Position numbers and translations under genes: made by a program. From a virus: a stretch of DNA of 52,177 nucleotides. The stretch spans positions 1 to 52,177 of IMG/VR virus record IMGVR_UViG_3300035698_004753; one strand, given 5' to 3'. Shown here piece after piece: positions 31,554 through 39,067 of this stretch (the first letter of the stretch is position 1; each line of letters begins with the position of its first letter). Under the pieces are notes generated by a model. It did not search any database and was not told the origin of the DNA. It saw only the letters and a program-made list of their open reading frames with translations.

Positions 31554-32669
31554 ATGATTCGCGAAACACTATATAAACGCACATCAACAGGTAAAATTCA
31601 AATCTGGTTTGCTGAGATTGAAGGTGATAAGTATCGCACCACTTCAGGACAGCAAGATGGAAAGAAGACCACGTCAGATTGGACTTTTACTGAAGCTAAA
31701 AACATAGGAAAAGCAAACGCAACCACGGCCGAAGAGCAGGCGATTGTTGCTGTCGAGTCTATGTACACTAAGCAACGTAAAAAGGATTACCGTGATTCAG
31801 TTGGTGATGTAGATACAATTGAACGCTTTAAGCCAATGTTAGCTACTAAGTGGCAAGATCTTAAGGATAAAATTAAGGAAACAACAGTACACTTGCAACC
31901 TAAATTGGATGGTATGCGGTGTATTGCAAAAGCTGATGGTCTTTGGACTCGGAATGGTGAACGGCTAGTATCCATTCCTCACATTGAAGAAGCTCTTAAG
32001 GAAGTATTTAAAAAGTACCCTAATAAAGTATTAGATGGTGAGCTATACAATCATGATCTCAAAGATGATTTTAATAAAATTGTATCCTGTGCGAAGAAAA
32101 CTAAACCCACAGCGGAAGATCTAGAAACATCTCGTCTGCACATTCAATATTGGGTGTATGATATTCATGATCCGTTGAAATGGGGAAAAGAAGAAGTTTT
32201 TGAAGCACGGCATTCGTTCTTGAGTATTATTCATACTCGTTACTTAGATGATACCCCCATCAAGCTTACCCCGACTGCTATTGTTAAGACTGATATGGTT
32301 GATGAGCACGCTGCTATTTGGATTGAGCTTGGCTTTGAAGGAGCTATGGTTCGTACACCTGGCCCATATCAAAACAAGCGCTCAAAGTTCCTCATTAAAT
32401 GGAAAGAGATGATGGATGAGGAGTTTGAAATCATCGATATTCAGGAAGGCGCGGGTAATCGAGCTGGTATTGCTAGTCGTATAATCCTTAAGTTGCCGGG
32501 CGGTCGCACGTTTGCTGCGGGGGTCATTGGTAACTTCGACTATAGTAAGTGGTTGTTAGATAATAAAAACGAATATATTGGCCAAAGTGGTACTGTTGTA
32601 TTTCAAAATTATACCCCAGATGGGATACCGCGGTTTCCTAAGTTCAAAGCAGTTCGCAACTACGAATAA
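31554..32669 (+). CDS. ATP-dependent DNA ligase
   Basis: Seals nicks during replication and repair, replacing T4 gp30. HLQPKLDGMRCIAKADG contains the adenylated Lys (KxDG-x-R, motif I, about residue 117), NKVLDGELYNHD is motif III, IQYWVYDIHD motif IIIa, LGFEGAMVRTPG motif IV and SKFLIKWKEMMDEEF motif V, followed by an OB domain ending GIPRFPKFKAVRNYE. The first 95 residues form a WGR-like N-terminal region (KIQIWFAEIEGDKYRTTSGQ). 371 aa, of the short phage type. Confidence 0.93.
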   Translation: MIRETLYKRTSTGKIQIWFAEIEGDKYRTTSGQQDGKKTTSDWTFTEAKNIGKANATTAEEQAIVAVESMYTKQRKKDYRDSVGDVDTIERFKPMLATKWQDLKDKIKETTVHLQPKLDGMRCIAKADGLWTRNGERLVSIPHIEEALKEVFKKYPNKVLDGELYNHDLKDDFNKIVSCAKKTKPTAEDLETSRLHIQYWVYDIHDPLKWGKEEVFEARHSFLSIIHTRYLDDTPIKLTPTAIVKTDMVDEHAAIWIELGFEGAMVRTPGPYQNKRSKFLIKWKEMMDEEFEIIDIQEGAGNRAGIASRIILKLPGGRTFAAGVIGNFDYSKWLLDNKNEYIGQSGTVVFQNYTPDGIPRFPKFKAVRNYE

Positions 32670-32730
32670 AAAGTTGTAACTTAAGTATAAAAGTTAATGG
32701 TTTCTTAATACCTAGCCGCTATTATAAGAA

Positions 32731-32750
32731 TATGGGACATAAGGCCCATA
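32731..32750 (+). repeat. Leader hairpin before a secreted-protein gene
   Basis: TATGGG (32731-32736) pairs with CCCATA (32745-32750). A TATAAG at 32723-32728 may be a -10 box without a convincing -35. The structure lies in the leader of the gene at 32779. Confidence 0.3.
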
Positions 32751-32778
32751 TGTTTTAACAGAAAAAAGTGAGTATATT

Positions 32779-33589
32779 ATGAATAAGAATATTTTGTTTG
32801 TCGCCGTTAGTGCAATGGCTCTATTGTCTTCGCCCGTTATTGCGTCTACACCTGGTAATAATGGTGGGGTAATGGTGGCTGCGGGGTCGGTCAACAGACT
32901 AATGGCTGCGGTACCCCAACCCCAACCCCTACCCCGGCCCCTACACCCGTTAATGTAGGTGGAAACGGTGGGGTTGGTCAGGGTGGCTCTGCTGTTGCGG
33001 CTGCTGTAGCTAATAACCGCGCTGAGATTAAGCTTGATGTAGACTTGAACAACGATGTAAATGTTTCAAATCAAACCACTAACGGAAACTTTAACAGTCT
33101 AACTGGGGGTAACGTAGATGCGTCTAGTCGGAATCTTAACAACGCTTCGACAGGAGACGTAAATACTACAGTCCGCGCCGGGGATGTTCAGAACAACACC
33201 AACGTTTTGACTGGGCCACAGACTTCAACTTCCGACCAGGCTCAGAGTCAAAATTCTGATAACTCCAATAACTCTTCTATCGTTGTACAGGGTGATGCTG
33301 CTCAGGCTCGTAACCCGGTAGCTACTGCATATGCTGCCCCTCTCACAGCAGGGTTTGATACTTGCATGGGTTCCTCTACAGCAGGAGCACAAGGGATTGG
33401 GTTTGGGATTTCCCTGGGGAGCACATGGACGGATAAGAACTGTGTACAAAGAAAAACAGCCGTGAGCTAGCTACTATGGGGCTTCGAGCTGCGAGTATCC
33501 AATTGCTTTGCCAAAATAAAGATATTGAAAAGGCAATGTCAGCTGCAGGTACCCCGTGCAATACTATTACTGAAAAAGAAGGTCAATAA
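32779..33589 (+). pseudogene. Secreted Gly/Asn-rich protein interrupted by two -1 frame breaks
   Basis: A signal peptide (MNKNILFVAVSAMALLSSPV, cleavage near VIA-STP) begins in one frame. At the G4 run 32866-32869 the frame must shift by one base to continue GNGGCGVGQQTNG, a TPTPTPAPTP linker and a repeat-rich region with many Asn (LDVDLNNDVNVSNQ). At the A5 run 33452-33456 a second shift joins WTDKNCVQRK to SRELATMGLRAASIQLLCQN and a final AGTPC. One extra G and one extra A would restore one 270-residue protein. Both breaks are at homopolymers, so sequencing error, phase variation or decay are all possible. The product resembles secreted or surface proteins; no function assigned. Confidence 0.6.
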
Positions 33590-33679
33590 TTTATTTTTCA
33601 AATACATGTTTGGCCGGATCTTATTCCATAAATAGACATGTACATTAGTACTTACTGAAACACGAAAATAGGTACATAT

Positions 33680-33802
33680 ATGAAGCACTCCAGGAAGACT
33701 CTAACCAGAGTTCTTTTAGCCGTTGCTCTAACAACACTCGCAATCTTCGTGTTTACAGATATAAACTTCTGTTACTGGGTCGCAAGCGGATGTATTGAGT
33801 AA
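33680..33802 (+). CDS. Small membrane or secreted peptide (40 aa)
   Basis: MKHSRKTLTRVLLAVALTTL is a basic start plus hydrophobic helix; the tail has two Cys (NFCYWVASGCIE). A CATAAATA late-like motif lies about 50 bases upstream and a terminator directly downstream. Lysis-related or membrane-active roles are possible but not shown. Confidence 0.5.
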   Translation: MKHSRKTLTRVLLAVALTTLAIFVFTDINFCYWVASGCIE

Positions 33803-33818
33803 TAAGTTTAACTTACTC

Positions 33819-33850
33819 GGGACCCTTAGAAATTCTAAGGGTCCCCTTAT
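33819..33850 (+). terminator. Probable Rho-independent terminator
   Basis: GGGACCCTTAG (33819-33829) and CTAAGGGTCCC (33835-33845) form a perfect 11-bp stem with a five-base loop, followed by CTTATT. The T run is poor, but stem strength and position after a gene support termination. Confidence 0.7.
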
Positions 33851-33862
33851 TAAGGCAACAAT

Positions 33863-34051
33863 ATGAGTAAAGCATTTAAAGAGTGGGTTTTAACGGCTAA
33901 TACATTATTGACGGCATTTTTGATTTTAACTATTATTATAATTATAGGCTCCGCTGCCTTTTTTATCTTAACTGCTAGTGTTATTCTATGGGTATCTATG
34001 ATGATCATTTCTGTTCCTATTTTTATATTATCGTTAATGAAACAAAAATAA
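33863..34051 (+). CDS. Membrane protein with two hydrophobic helices (62 aa)
   Basis: After a short charged start (MSKAFKEW) come two long hydrophobic stretches (AFLILTIIIIIGSAAFFIL and VILWVSMMIISVPIFILSLM) and a basic end KQK. Small two-helix inner-membrane protein; no family. Confidence 0.55.
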   Translation: MSKAFKEWVLTANTLLTAFLILTIIIIIGSAAFFILTASVILWVSMMIISVPIFILSLMKQK

Positions 34052-34054
34052 ATG

Positions 34055-34083
34055 TTGCAATTATGTTAAAGTGAGCCTATAAG
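34055..34083 (+). promoter_or_regulatory. Early promoter, TTGCAA-17-TATAAG
   Basis: TTGCAA 34055-34060 and TATAAG 34078-34083, followed by AAGATATAAG as at 29066. Drives the metallopeptidase gene. Confidence 0.65.
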
Positions 34084-34112
34084 AAGATATAAGAAAAATA
34101 TAAAGGTATATT

Positions 34113-34595
34113 ATGAATATATTGATTAAAGGCGGCCCGAAAGAGCTTCGTAGAGAAGTGGATGAAGCAGCCCGTTTTTTTGGAAAGATTCTTCTTCATG
34201 GAAGAACCTATAAGAAGATTACCCTTGATATAGAATTATATAAAAAGTTCGACGTGCTCGGGGAGTGTATCGATGAAGACGATACAAAGTATCCGAAATA
34301 TTTTACAATTAACCTCCGAGCGGATCCTAAAGAAAAAAATGATCCAGACTGCGATCCGATCAAAACGCTCGCTCATGAAATGGTTCACCTCCGTCAACAT
34401 GCTAAAGGTGAGCTTCGATCTGGTGTAGTTATTCCTTCAAAAGGAGGACTCACCATGACAACAAAATGGTTGGGGAAAATCTGGAAACCAACATCTAAAG
34501 AAGATCCATACTATGATTCCCCATGGGAAGTAGAAGCGTTCGGCCGAGAAGTAGGGCTGTATAAACGATGGATCGAGCATATTAAAAACCGATAG
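34113..34595 (+). CDS. Putative zinc metallopeptidase (SprT-like)
   Basis: KTLAHEMVHLRQHAKGEL contains HExxH; YDSPWEVEAFGREVGLYKRW supplies a downstream Glu as third zinc ligand. 160 aa with a mixed alpha/beta N-terminus (FFGKILLHGRTYKKITLDIE). Short metallopeptidases of this type are found in many phages and recall SprT/Spartan, which cut DNA-protein crosslinks; the substrate here is unknown. Confidence 0.75.
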   Translation: MNILIKGGPKELRREVDEAARFFGKILLHGRTYKKITLDIELYKKFDVLGECIDEDDTKYPKYFTINLRADPKEKNDPDCDPIKTLAHEMVHLRQHAKGELRSGVVIPSKGGLTMTTKWLGKIWKPTSKEDPYYDSPWEVEAFGREVGLYKRWIEHIKNR

Positions 34596-34616
34596 TTTAA
34601 ATGAAAGAAATATATT

Positions 34617-34832
34617 ATGACAAAGATTTGGTTGCTAGTTTTCTTGATGTCTGATGGGGAAATGGTTGATAAGCAAGAAACTTCTTATGCAAATTATGAA
34701 CTTTGTATGGTTAACGCCGCAAAAGCCCAGCTACGCTTAGTTAATACGGGGGTTGGTGTTATTACTTTCTGTGTGACAGATGATCATTACACCGGTAAAA
34801 AGGCTGACAAAGGCTTACCTATGGACTTTTAA
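34617..34832 (+). CDS. Hypothetical protein (71 aa), possible signal peptide
   Basis: MTKIWLLVFLMSDGEMVDKQ... has a short hydrophobic start and two later Cys (ELC and TFC). No family recognised. Co-transcribed with the metallopeptidase. Confidence 0.5.
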   Translation: MTKIWLLVFLMSDGEMVDKQETSYANYELCMVNAAKAQLRLVNTGVGVITFCVTDDHYTGKKADKGLPMDF

Positions 34833-34835
34833 TTC

Positions 34836-34864
34836 TTGCACTGATATCATAAACATGCTATAAG
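34836..34864 (+). promoter_or_regulatory. Early promoter, TTGCAC-17-TATAAG
   Basis: TTGCAC 34836-34841 and TATAAG 34859-34864, followed by AAAGAATAAG. Drives 34888 and the phosphoesterase. Confidence 0.65.
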
Positions 34865-34887
34865 AAAGAATAAGAAAAGGAAATAAA

Positions 34888-35070
34888 ATGCTACATCCTG
34901 TTGAAAAGTTTAAAATCACCAAAGAAAATCTTGATAGTAAGATTGACGGGGTGTTTGATTATGCCTATGAGTACTACCTCAACAGTGGTGAAATGCCATA
35001 TGGTGTAGCAAAAGCACGAGATGGCGATCCATATGAATGGGTTTACGATCAGCTGTTAGAAGAATGTTAA
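34888..35070 (+). CDS. Hypothetical protein (60 aa)
   Basis: MLHPVEKFKITKENLDSKID..., acidic with many Tyr; behind AAAAGGAAATAAA and an early promoter. No family recognised. Confidence 0.5.
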   Translation: MLHPVEKFKITKENLDSKIDGVFDYAYEYYLNSGEMPYGVAKARDGDPYEWVYDQLLEEC

Positions 35071-35079
35071 GGAAAAATA

Positions 35080-35691
35080 ATGAGTAAGAATCGCTTTGTA
35101 CTTTCAGATACCCATTTTGGGCATACGAATTCTTGGGCTAAGTTTAAGTGCCCTGATGGCTCCCCGATGCGCCCGTTCAACTCTAATGAAGAGATGGACG
35201 AAACGATGATCCAACGCTGGAATGACAAGGTTAAACCTGGGGATACAGTGTACCATCTGGGCGACGTTGTTATCAACCGGAATAGTCTGGAGCTGGTTAA
35301 GCGACTGAATGGTAAAAAGCGCCTGGTCCGTGGTAATCACGATCACTTTGATGACAAATACTACACTGAAGTTGGTTTTCAAAAGCTGCAGGGTGTTAGC
35401 GTTTGGGTTGATAAGTTCATCCTGAGCCACATCCCGCTGCATCCTGATTGCATCACAGATCGCTTTCGTGTGAACGTTCACGGGCACCTGCACAATAATG
35501 AAGTAACATGGACCCCAAATCATCCTAAGAAAGTTGAAGTAGATCCACGTTATCTGTGTGTATCAGTAGAACATACTGATTACGCGCCGCTGAGTTTTGA
35601 AGAAGTTGAAGAGCGGATTCAAAACCGCTGGAAGACAGCCGGTTATGCGCCACCTGCAAAGGGGCGGGTCAATGGAAGTGGACCGGGTTAA
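35080..35691 (+). CDS. Calcineurin-like metallophosphoesterase
   Basis: All metal-binding blocks are in order: FVLSDTHFGHTN (DxH), VYHLGDVVINRN (GD), LVRGNHDHFDD (GNHD), FILSHIPLHP (H) and VNVHGHLHNN (GHxH). 203 aa, with a low-complexity end (KGRVNGSGPG). Substrate unknown; single-domain phage enzymes of this type act on phosphodiesters or nucleotides. Its codon choice (many CTG) differs from neighbours and may point to recent transfer. Confidence 0.88.
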   Translation: MSKNRFVLSDTHFGHTNSWAKFKCPDGSPMRPFNSNEEMDETMIQRWNDKVKPGDTVYHLGDVVINRNSLELVKRLNGKKRLVRGNHDHFDDKYYTEVGFQKLQGVSVWVDKFILSHIPLHPDCITDRFRVNVHGHLHNNEVTWTPNHPKKVEVDPRYLCVSVEHTDYAPLSFEEVEERIQNRWKTAGYAPPAKGRVNGSGPG

Positions 35692-35723
35692 TACTAAGTT
35701 AAATTGTTATGAAAGGAAATATA

Positions 35724-35903
35724 ATGCAAATGTTTGATATTAAAGCTCTCGAGAAAGAAGTACAGTCTGAACTGGCTGATCTGTATAAAGAAGAAGCTAA
35801 AGGTAAGGTCAAAGAACACCTTGGACGCATCCGTAAAGCCGAAAAGGTTCTCGAAAATCTCCGATTGGAGTATAAGGTAATGCTTTCCGATCTAGCGATG
35901 TAA
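35724..35903 (+). CDS. Small coiled-coil protein (59 aa)
   Basis: MQMFDIKALEKEVQSELADL... is nearly all charged heptad-like helix (EEAKGKVKEHLGRIRKAEKV). ATG 35724 follows AAAGGAAATATA; an ATG five codons upstream overlaps that site. No function. Confidence 0.55.
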   Translation: MQMFDIKALEKEVQSELADLYKEEAKGKVKEHLGRIRKAEKVLENLRLEYKVMLSDLAM

Positions 35904-35904
35904 T

Positions 35905-36498
35905 ATGGCTGATTATAATGGAAATCAAGTAAATTGGTTAGCTTCACAACCGGTGAGATTACATTTTGCCGGTTGGGAAACTGACACTTATAGACTCCAG
36001 CAAAACGGATGGCAAATCTCTGCTTGTCAAAATAATGACATGCGAAGAAATTACCATGGGATGCAAATAGCTATGAAGCACCCGGAGTATCGGATGCACG
36101 GGATTACAGATTCGATTGAATTTGATCACCGTTCGTTCACGGATATGTCTTCTTATAGAGAACCATATGAGATGCGTGCGCATCTATCAAGTGATTTTGT
36201 TTCAAACACGACTAGTTTAAGATCACCTATGGAGAGTTTTTCTCCTATTGATGCTGAACCACAATGGATGCAAACTGTGCAGTATATGTCTAAGCACATC
36301 CACTTTGCTCCTAATCTCGCACGTACTCAGGAAATTATTGTGCCGGAACATTCTGTTGATGATTTGTTAGAAATGATTGCACAGCGACAAGCTGCTAATC
36401 GTGAACAGATTATTCGTCGTAGAATTCGTGAAGAGGGAATGAATGAGTACAACCCCCGTTCGCATGTGCACGCACAGATTATTTCTATAGCAAAATAA
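35905..36498 (+). CDS. Hypothetical protein (197 aa)
   Basis: MADYNGNQVNWLASQPVRLH..., with GWETDTYRLQQNGWQISA early and a C-terminal Arg-rich helix (QIIRRRIREEGM) ending in HVHAQIISIAK. Possibly a nucleic-acid or structural accessory protein; no family recognised. Confidence 0.55.
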   Translation: MADYNGNQVNWLASQPVRLHFAGWETDTYRLQQNGWQISACQNNDMRRNYHGMQIAMKHPEYRMHGITDSIEFDHRSFTDMSSYREPYEMRAHLSSDFVSNTTSLRSPMESFSPIDAEPQWMQTVQYMSKHIHFAPNLARTQEIIVPEHSVDDLLEMIAQRQAANREQIIRRRIREEGMNEYNPRSHVHAQIISIAK

Positions 36499-36501
36499 CA
36501 G

Positions 36502-36530
36502 TTGCACTTTTTATCATAATATACTATAAG
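36502..36530 (+). promoter_or_regulatory. Early promoter, TTGCAC-17-TATAAG
   Basis: TTGCAC 36502-36507, TATAAG 36525-36530. From the -35 through AAGATGAAAAGGA it is practically identical to the promoter at 13875, spanning about 50 bases. Confidence 0.7.
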
Positions 36531-36557
36531 AAGGTATAAGATGAAAAGGAATAAGCA

Positions 36558-36875
36558 ATGCTTACTGGTACTGACATCGTTAACATCCTCCGCACTAACG
36601 ACAAAGCTGTCGCTCGTGCCCTCGTTCTGTTGACTGCACGGCAGACTGCTGATGAACAGACTCAGGAAACTACAAAACATAGAAACGGTCGAGGTTTTCG
36701 CCCCGCGCATGCTCGCATGGGGACTTCTATGGCGATGTTTTTTCAGCGTAATGGCTATCTTTCGCCAAAGCAGATTGCTTACTGGCGCAAAGAAGGTAAG
36801 CAGGGAATGCGGATCGCCATTTACTGGCGCCAGCTTCTCGAGGAAGCAGAACTCAAAGCTAGTAAGCCTGCGTGA
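36558..36875 (+). CDS. Conserved phage hypothetical protein (105 aa)
   Basis: NDKAVARALVLLTARQTADEQ, NGRGFRPAHARMGTSMAMFF and YLSPKQIAYWRKEGKQGMRI follow the pattern of a small early protein common in tailed phages of proteobacteria (NGxGFN, LSxKQ, RK-x-M-RI). Function unknown. Early promoter upstream; overlaps the HNH gene by one base. Confidence 0.65.
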   Translation: MLTGTDIVNILRTNDKAVARALVLLTARQTADEQTQETTKHRNGRGFRPAHARMGTSMAMFFQRNGYLSPKQIAYWRKEGKQGMRIAIYWRQLLEEAELKASKPA

Positions 36876-37171
36876 TGCCGTGTAATAAAAGAAAACGCAG
36901 ATTTCTCGCTCGGAAGATGAAAGCTCAAAAGGGTAAATGTGTTTATTGTTTTACCCCTATGCTCTTACAACTTCCCGGTGCAACACGCCTTTCAGATAAT
37001 ACGGCGACATTAGATCATATCATCCCAAGATCTAAAGGGGGTAAATATGATATGGCACACAATACTGCATGCGCTTGCCACAAATGTAACAACGCTCGCG
37101 GGGACATGTGCATCACCAAATTTTTGATTCAACAAGGAAACGCTCATGAAAGTCTATGTAAGATATTATGA
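36875..37171 (+). CDS. HNH endonuclease (small, McrA-like)
   Basis: CVYCFTPML (CxxC), TATLDHIIPRSKGGKYDMAHN (DH of the HNH motif) and ACHKCNNARGDM (CxxCN) form a zinc-stabilised HNH site. About 98 aa, no targeting domain visible, so either a general nuclease or a packaging-type HNH. Start at ATG 36875; a GTG one codon earlier is possible. Confidence 0.8.
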   Translation: MPCNKRKRRFLARKMKAQKGKCVYCFTPMLLQLPGATRLSDNTATLDHIIPRSKGGKYDMAHNTACACHKCNNARGDMCITKFLIQQGNAHESLCKIL

Positions 37172-37355
37172 TTATGGTCCGCATGAAGGGGTAAGTGAAC
37201 CTCTTGGTGTTCATCCTTCTCTTGAAGAGGCCAAGAACTCATTTGATATTTCCCATGAACGAATTGTGAAGCATGATTTCGGCTGGGTTCATTTTCCCGA
37301 TCAAAATCTATGGATTTTTGAAAACTCGGAATCAATTGCTGAATTTGAGATATAA
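37146..37355 (+). CDS. Hypothetical protein (69 aa)
   Basis: MKVYVRYYDYGPHEGVSEPL..., beta-rich with many aromatic residues, ending SESIAEFEI. Overlaps the HNH end by 26 bases. No family recognised. Confidence 0.5.
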   Translation: MKVYVRYYDYGPHEGVSEPLGVHPSLEEAKNSFDISHERIVKHDFGWVHFPDQNLWIFENSESIAEFEI

Positions 37356-37365
37356 GGAATTTAAT

Positions 37366-38568
37366 GTGAAAAAATCAATTTTACTAATGTCAGCCGTGGC
37401 TCTATGTTCTGGGGCTGTAAATGCTCAAACCTTTCCTACTTTAAACGGAAGCCCCGTTATTGATCAAGCAGATATTCTCCCGGCTAATAAAGAAGCTGAG
37501 TTGAATGCGCAACTTCTTAAATATGAAAAAGAAACCGGCCATCAGCTGGTAGTAGTGACTGTAAATAGTCTCGAGGGTTATGCTATTGAAGATTACACTC
37601 TCAGATTGGGCCGTTCCCTTGGTATTGGATCCTCAGAAACCAATGATGGCATCGTTTATCTCGTAGCCCCGAATGATAGGGAAGTGCGGATAGAAGTAGG
37701 TTATGGGTTGGAAGAATATCTCACAGATGCGATTTCTTCAGACATTATTCAAAACACAATTCTACCGCAGTTCCGTGAAGGAAATCTACCTCTGGGTGTA
37801 ATGCTAGGCGCTAATCGTATTATCGATGTAACTATGCCGGATGCTATGCTAAAAGCCGATGAAGATCGTAGAAAGGCTGCAATTCGACAAGCGGAATTCG
37901 CCGCTGCTGCATCGAAGTTTTTCAGATGGGCTGGTATAGTTATAGGTGGTATTCTTATCATTGGTGGTTTAATCTTTTTAATTTCTATCCCAATTCGCCG
38001 CCACCGCGCTCGAAAAGCATTTGAACTACAAGCGATTATTGATGAAGAGGAAACAAAGCGACGTATAGCGCGCTTGGCTGCTCAAAAGATAATCGATGAT
38101 AAGCGAGAAAAGGCTCGTCAAATTCAAATTAAAAAAGATCGTGAAAAAGCTCGCCTCCAAGCTATTGCTATGGAAAAAGCGAGACTCGCACAAATCGCAG
38201 CCCATGAAGAGTGGTTGAGTAAGATGACTCCCGCTGAACGAGCTGCATATGACGAAGAGCAACGGGTAAAAGAAGCACAACGAATTCTTGCACTAGCACA
38301 AGCTCAGGCCGCAGCTGAGAAACAGCGACGCCTAGATGCAATTGAAAGAAAGAAACGTCAAGAAGAAGAAGCGGTACGTGCTAAAAAACGTCAAGAAGAA
38401 GAAGCGGTACGTGCTAAAAAACGACGCGAGGAAGATGATGAAAGACGCCGTCGTTCTTCTAGTTCCAGTTATGGTAGTTCTTCTAGCTATGGGAGCAGTA
38501 GCTCATCCAGTAGCTTTAGCGGAGGCGGCGGCTCCTTTGGTGGCGGTGGTTCTTCAGGAAAGTGGTAA
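37366..38568 (+). CDS. TPM-domain (YgcG-like) membrane protein
   Basis: GTG start after AAGGAA gives a signal peptide MKKSILLMSAVALCSGAVNA. Residues about 25-145 are a TPM domain (SPVIDQADILPANKEAELNA, HQLVVVTVNSLEGYAIEDYT, NDGIVYLVAPNDREVRIEVG, GYGLEEYLTDAI). A transmembrane helix follows (AGIVIGGILIIGGLIFLISI), then a long Lys/Arg/Glu coiled coil and a Ser/Gly tail (FSGGGGSFGGGGSSGKW), the standard YgcG ending. TPM proteins are cellular envelope proteins; in photosynthetic organisms they help photosystem repair. A phage copy is unusual and probably host-derived. Confidence 0.85.
   Translation: MKKSILLMSAVALCSGAVNAQTFPTLNGSPVIDQADILPANKEAELNAQLLKYEKETGHQLVVVTVNSLEGYAIEDYTLRLGRSLGIGSSETNDGIVYLVAPNDREVRIEVGYGLEEYLTDAISSDIIQNTILPQFREGNLPLGVMLGANRIIDVTMPDAMLKADEDRRKAAIRQAEFAAAASKFFRWAGIVIGGILIIGGLIFLISIPIRRHRARKAFELQAIIDEEETKRRIARLAAQKIIDDKREKARQIQIKKDREKARLQAIAMEKARLAQIAAHEEWLSKMTPAERAAYDEEQRVKEAQRILALAQAQAAAEKQRRLDAIERKKRQEEEAVRAKKRQEEEAVRAKKRREEDDERRRRSSSSSYGSSSSYGSSSSSSSFSGGGGSFGGGGSSGKW
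38356..38421 (+). repeat. Two tandem 33-bp repeats inside the TPM gene
   Basis: A 33-base unit encoding RQEEEAVRAKK is repeated exactly twice in the coiled-coil region (38356-38388 and 38389-38421). It is a recent in-frame duplication lengthening the coiled coil. Confidence 0.85.
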
Positions 38569-38574
38569 TATCAG

Positions 38575-38605
38575 TTGCATTTACCTCAGAAGTTCCTATT
38601 ATAAG
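38575..38605 (+). promoter_or_regulatory. Early promoter, TTGCAT with TATTATAAG
   Basis: TTGCAT 38575-38580; possible -10 TATTAT 38597-38602 (16 bases) or TATAAG 38600-38605 (19 bases). Same family as the other TTGCA promoters. Drives the HD hydrolase gene. Confidence 0.5.
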
Positions 38606-38623
38606 GTATAGGAGATAGAGATT

Positions 38624-39067
38624 ATGAAAAAAGGTGAAATGCTCGGTAAAATGTTGGTACTAACTACCACTGCTCATGCTGGGCAGACCGATAGAGGTGG
38701 TGTTCCTTATATTTTGCACTGCTTAAAAGTAATGCACTATCTGAAAACCACAGACGAAGAACTGCAATGTATTGCTCTTGGGCATGACGTTGTAGAAGAT
38801 ACTAAAACGACTTGGAAAGATCTTGAAGAACTCGGTTTCACTGAAAGAGTAATTGAAGGCATTCGAGCTATGACTAAGTTGCCTGGTATCTCCTATGAAG
38901 ATTACAAAGAACAGGTATTCGCCAACAAAGATGCGATGCGTGTAAAGCTTTGTGATCTTCGTCACAACACAGATATTCGTCGCCTCAAAGGTGTAACACA
39001 AAAAGATTTCGATCGGATGGCTAAGTATCATCAGTTCTACGTCGAAATCCAGAGTAAAATGCAATGA
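38624..39067 (+). CDS. HD-domain hydrolase, MESH1/SpoT-like
   Basis: LTTTAHAGQTDRGGVPYILH supplies the first His, IALGHDVVEDTKTTW the HD and ED of the SpoT/MESH1 hydrolase fold, and MRVKLCDLRHNTDIRRLKG the last Asp with the ligand loop (KLCDLRHN). 147 aa, hydrolase domain only, as in MESH1. Known members remove the 3' pyrophosphate of ppGpp; a phage enzyme could relieve the stringent response during infection. Alternative: nucleotide hydrolase of another specificity. Confidence 0.78.
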   Translation: MKKGEMLGKMLVLTTTAHAGQTDRGGVPYILHCLKVMHYLKTTDEELQCIALGHDVVEDTKTTWKDLEELGFTERVIEGIRAMTKLPGISYEDYKEQVFANKDAMRVKLCDLRHNTDIRRLKGVTQKDFDRMAKYHQFYVEIQSKMQ

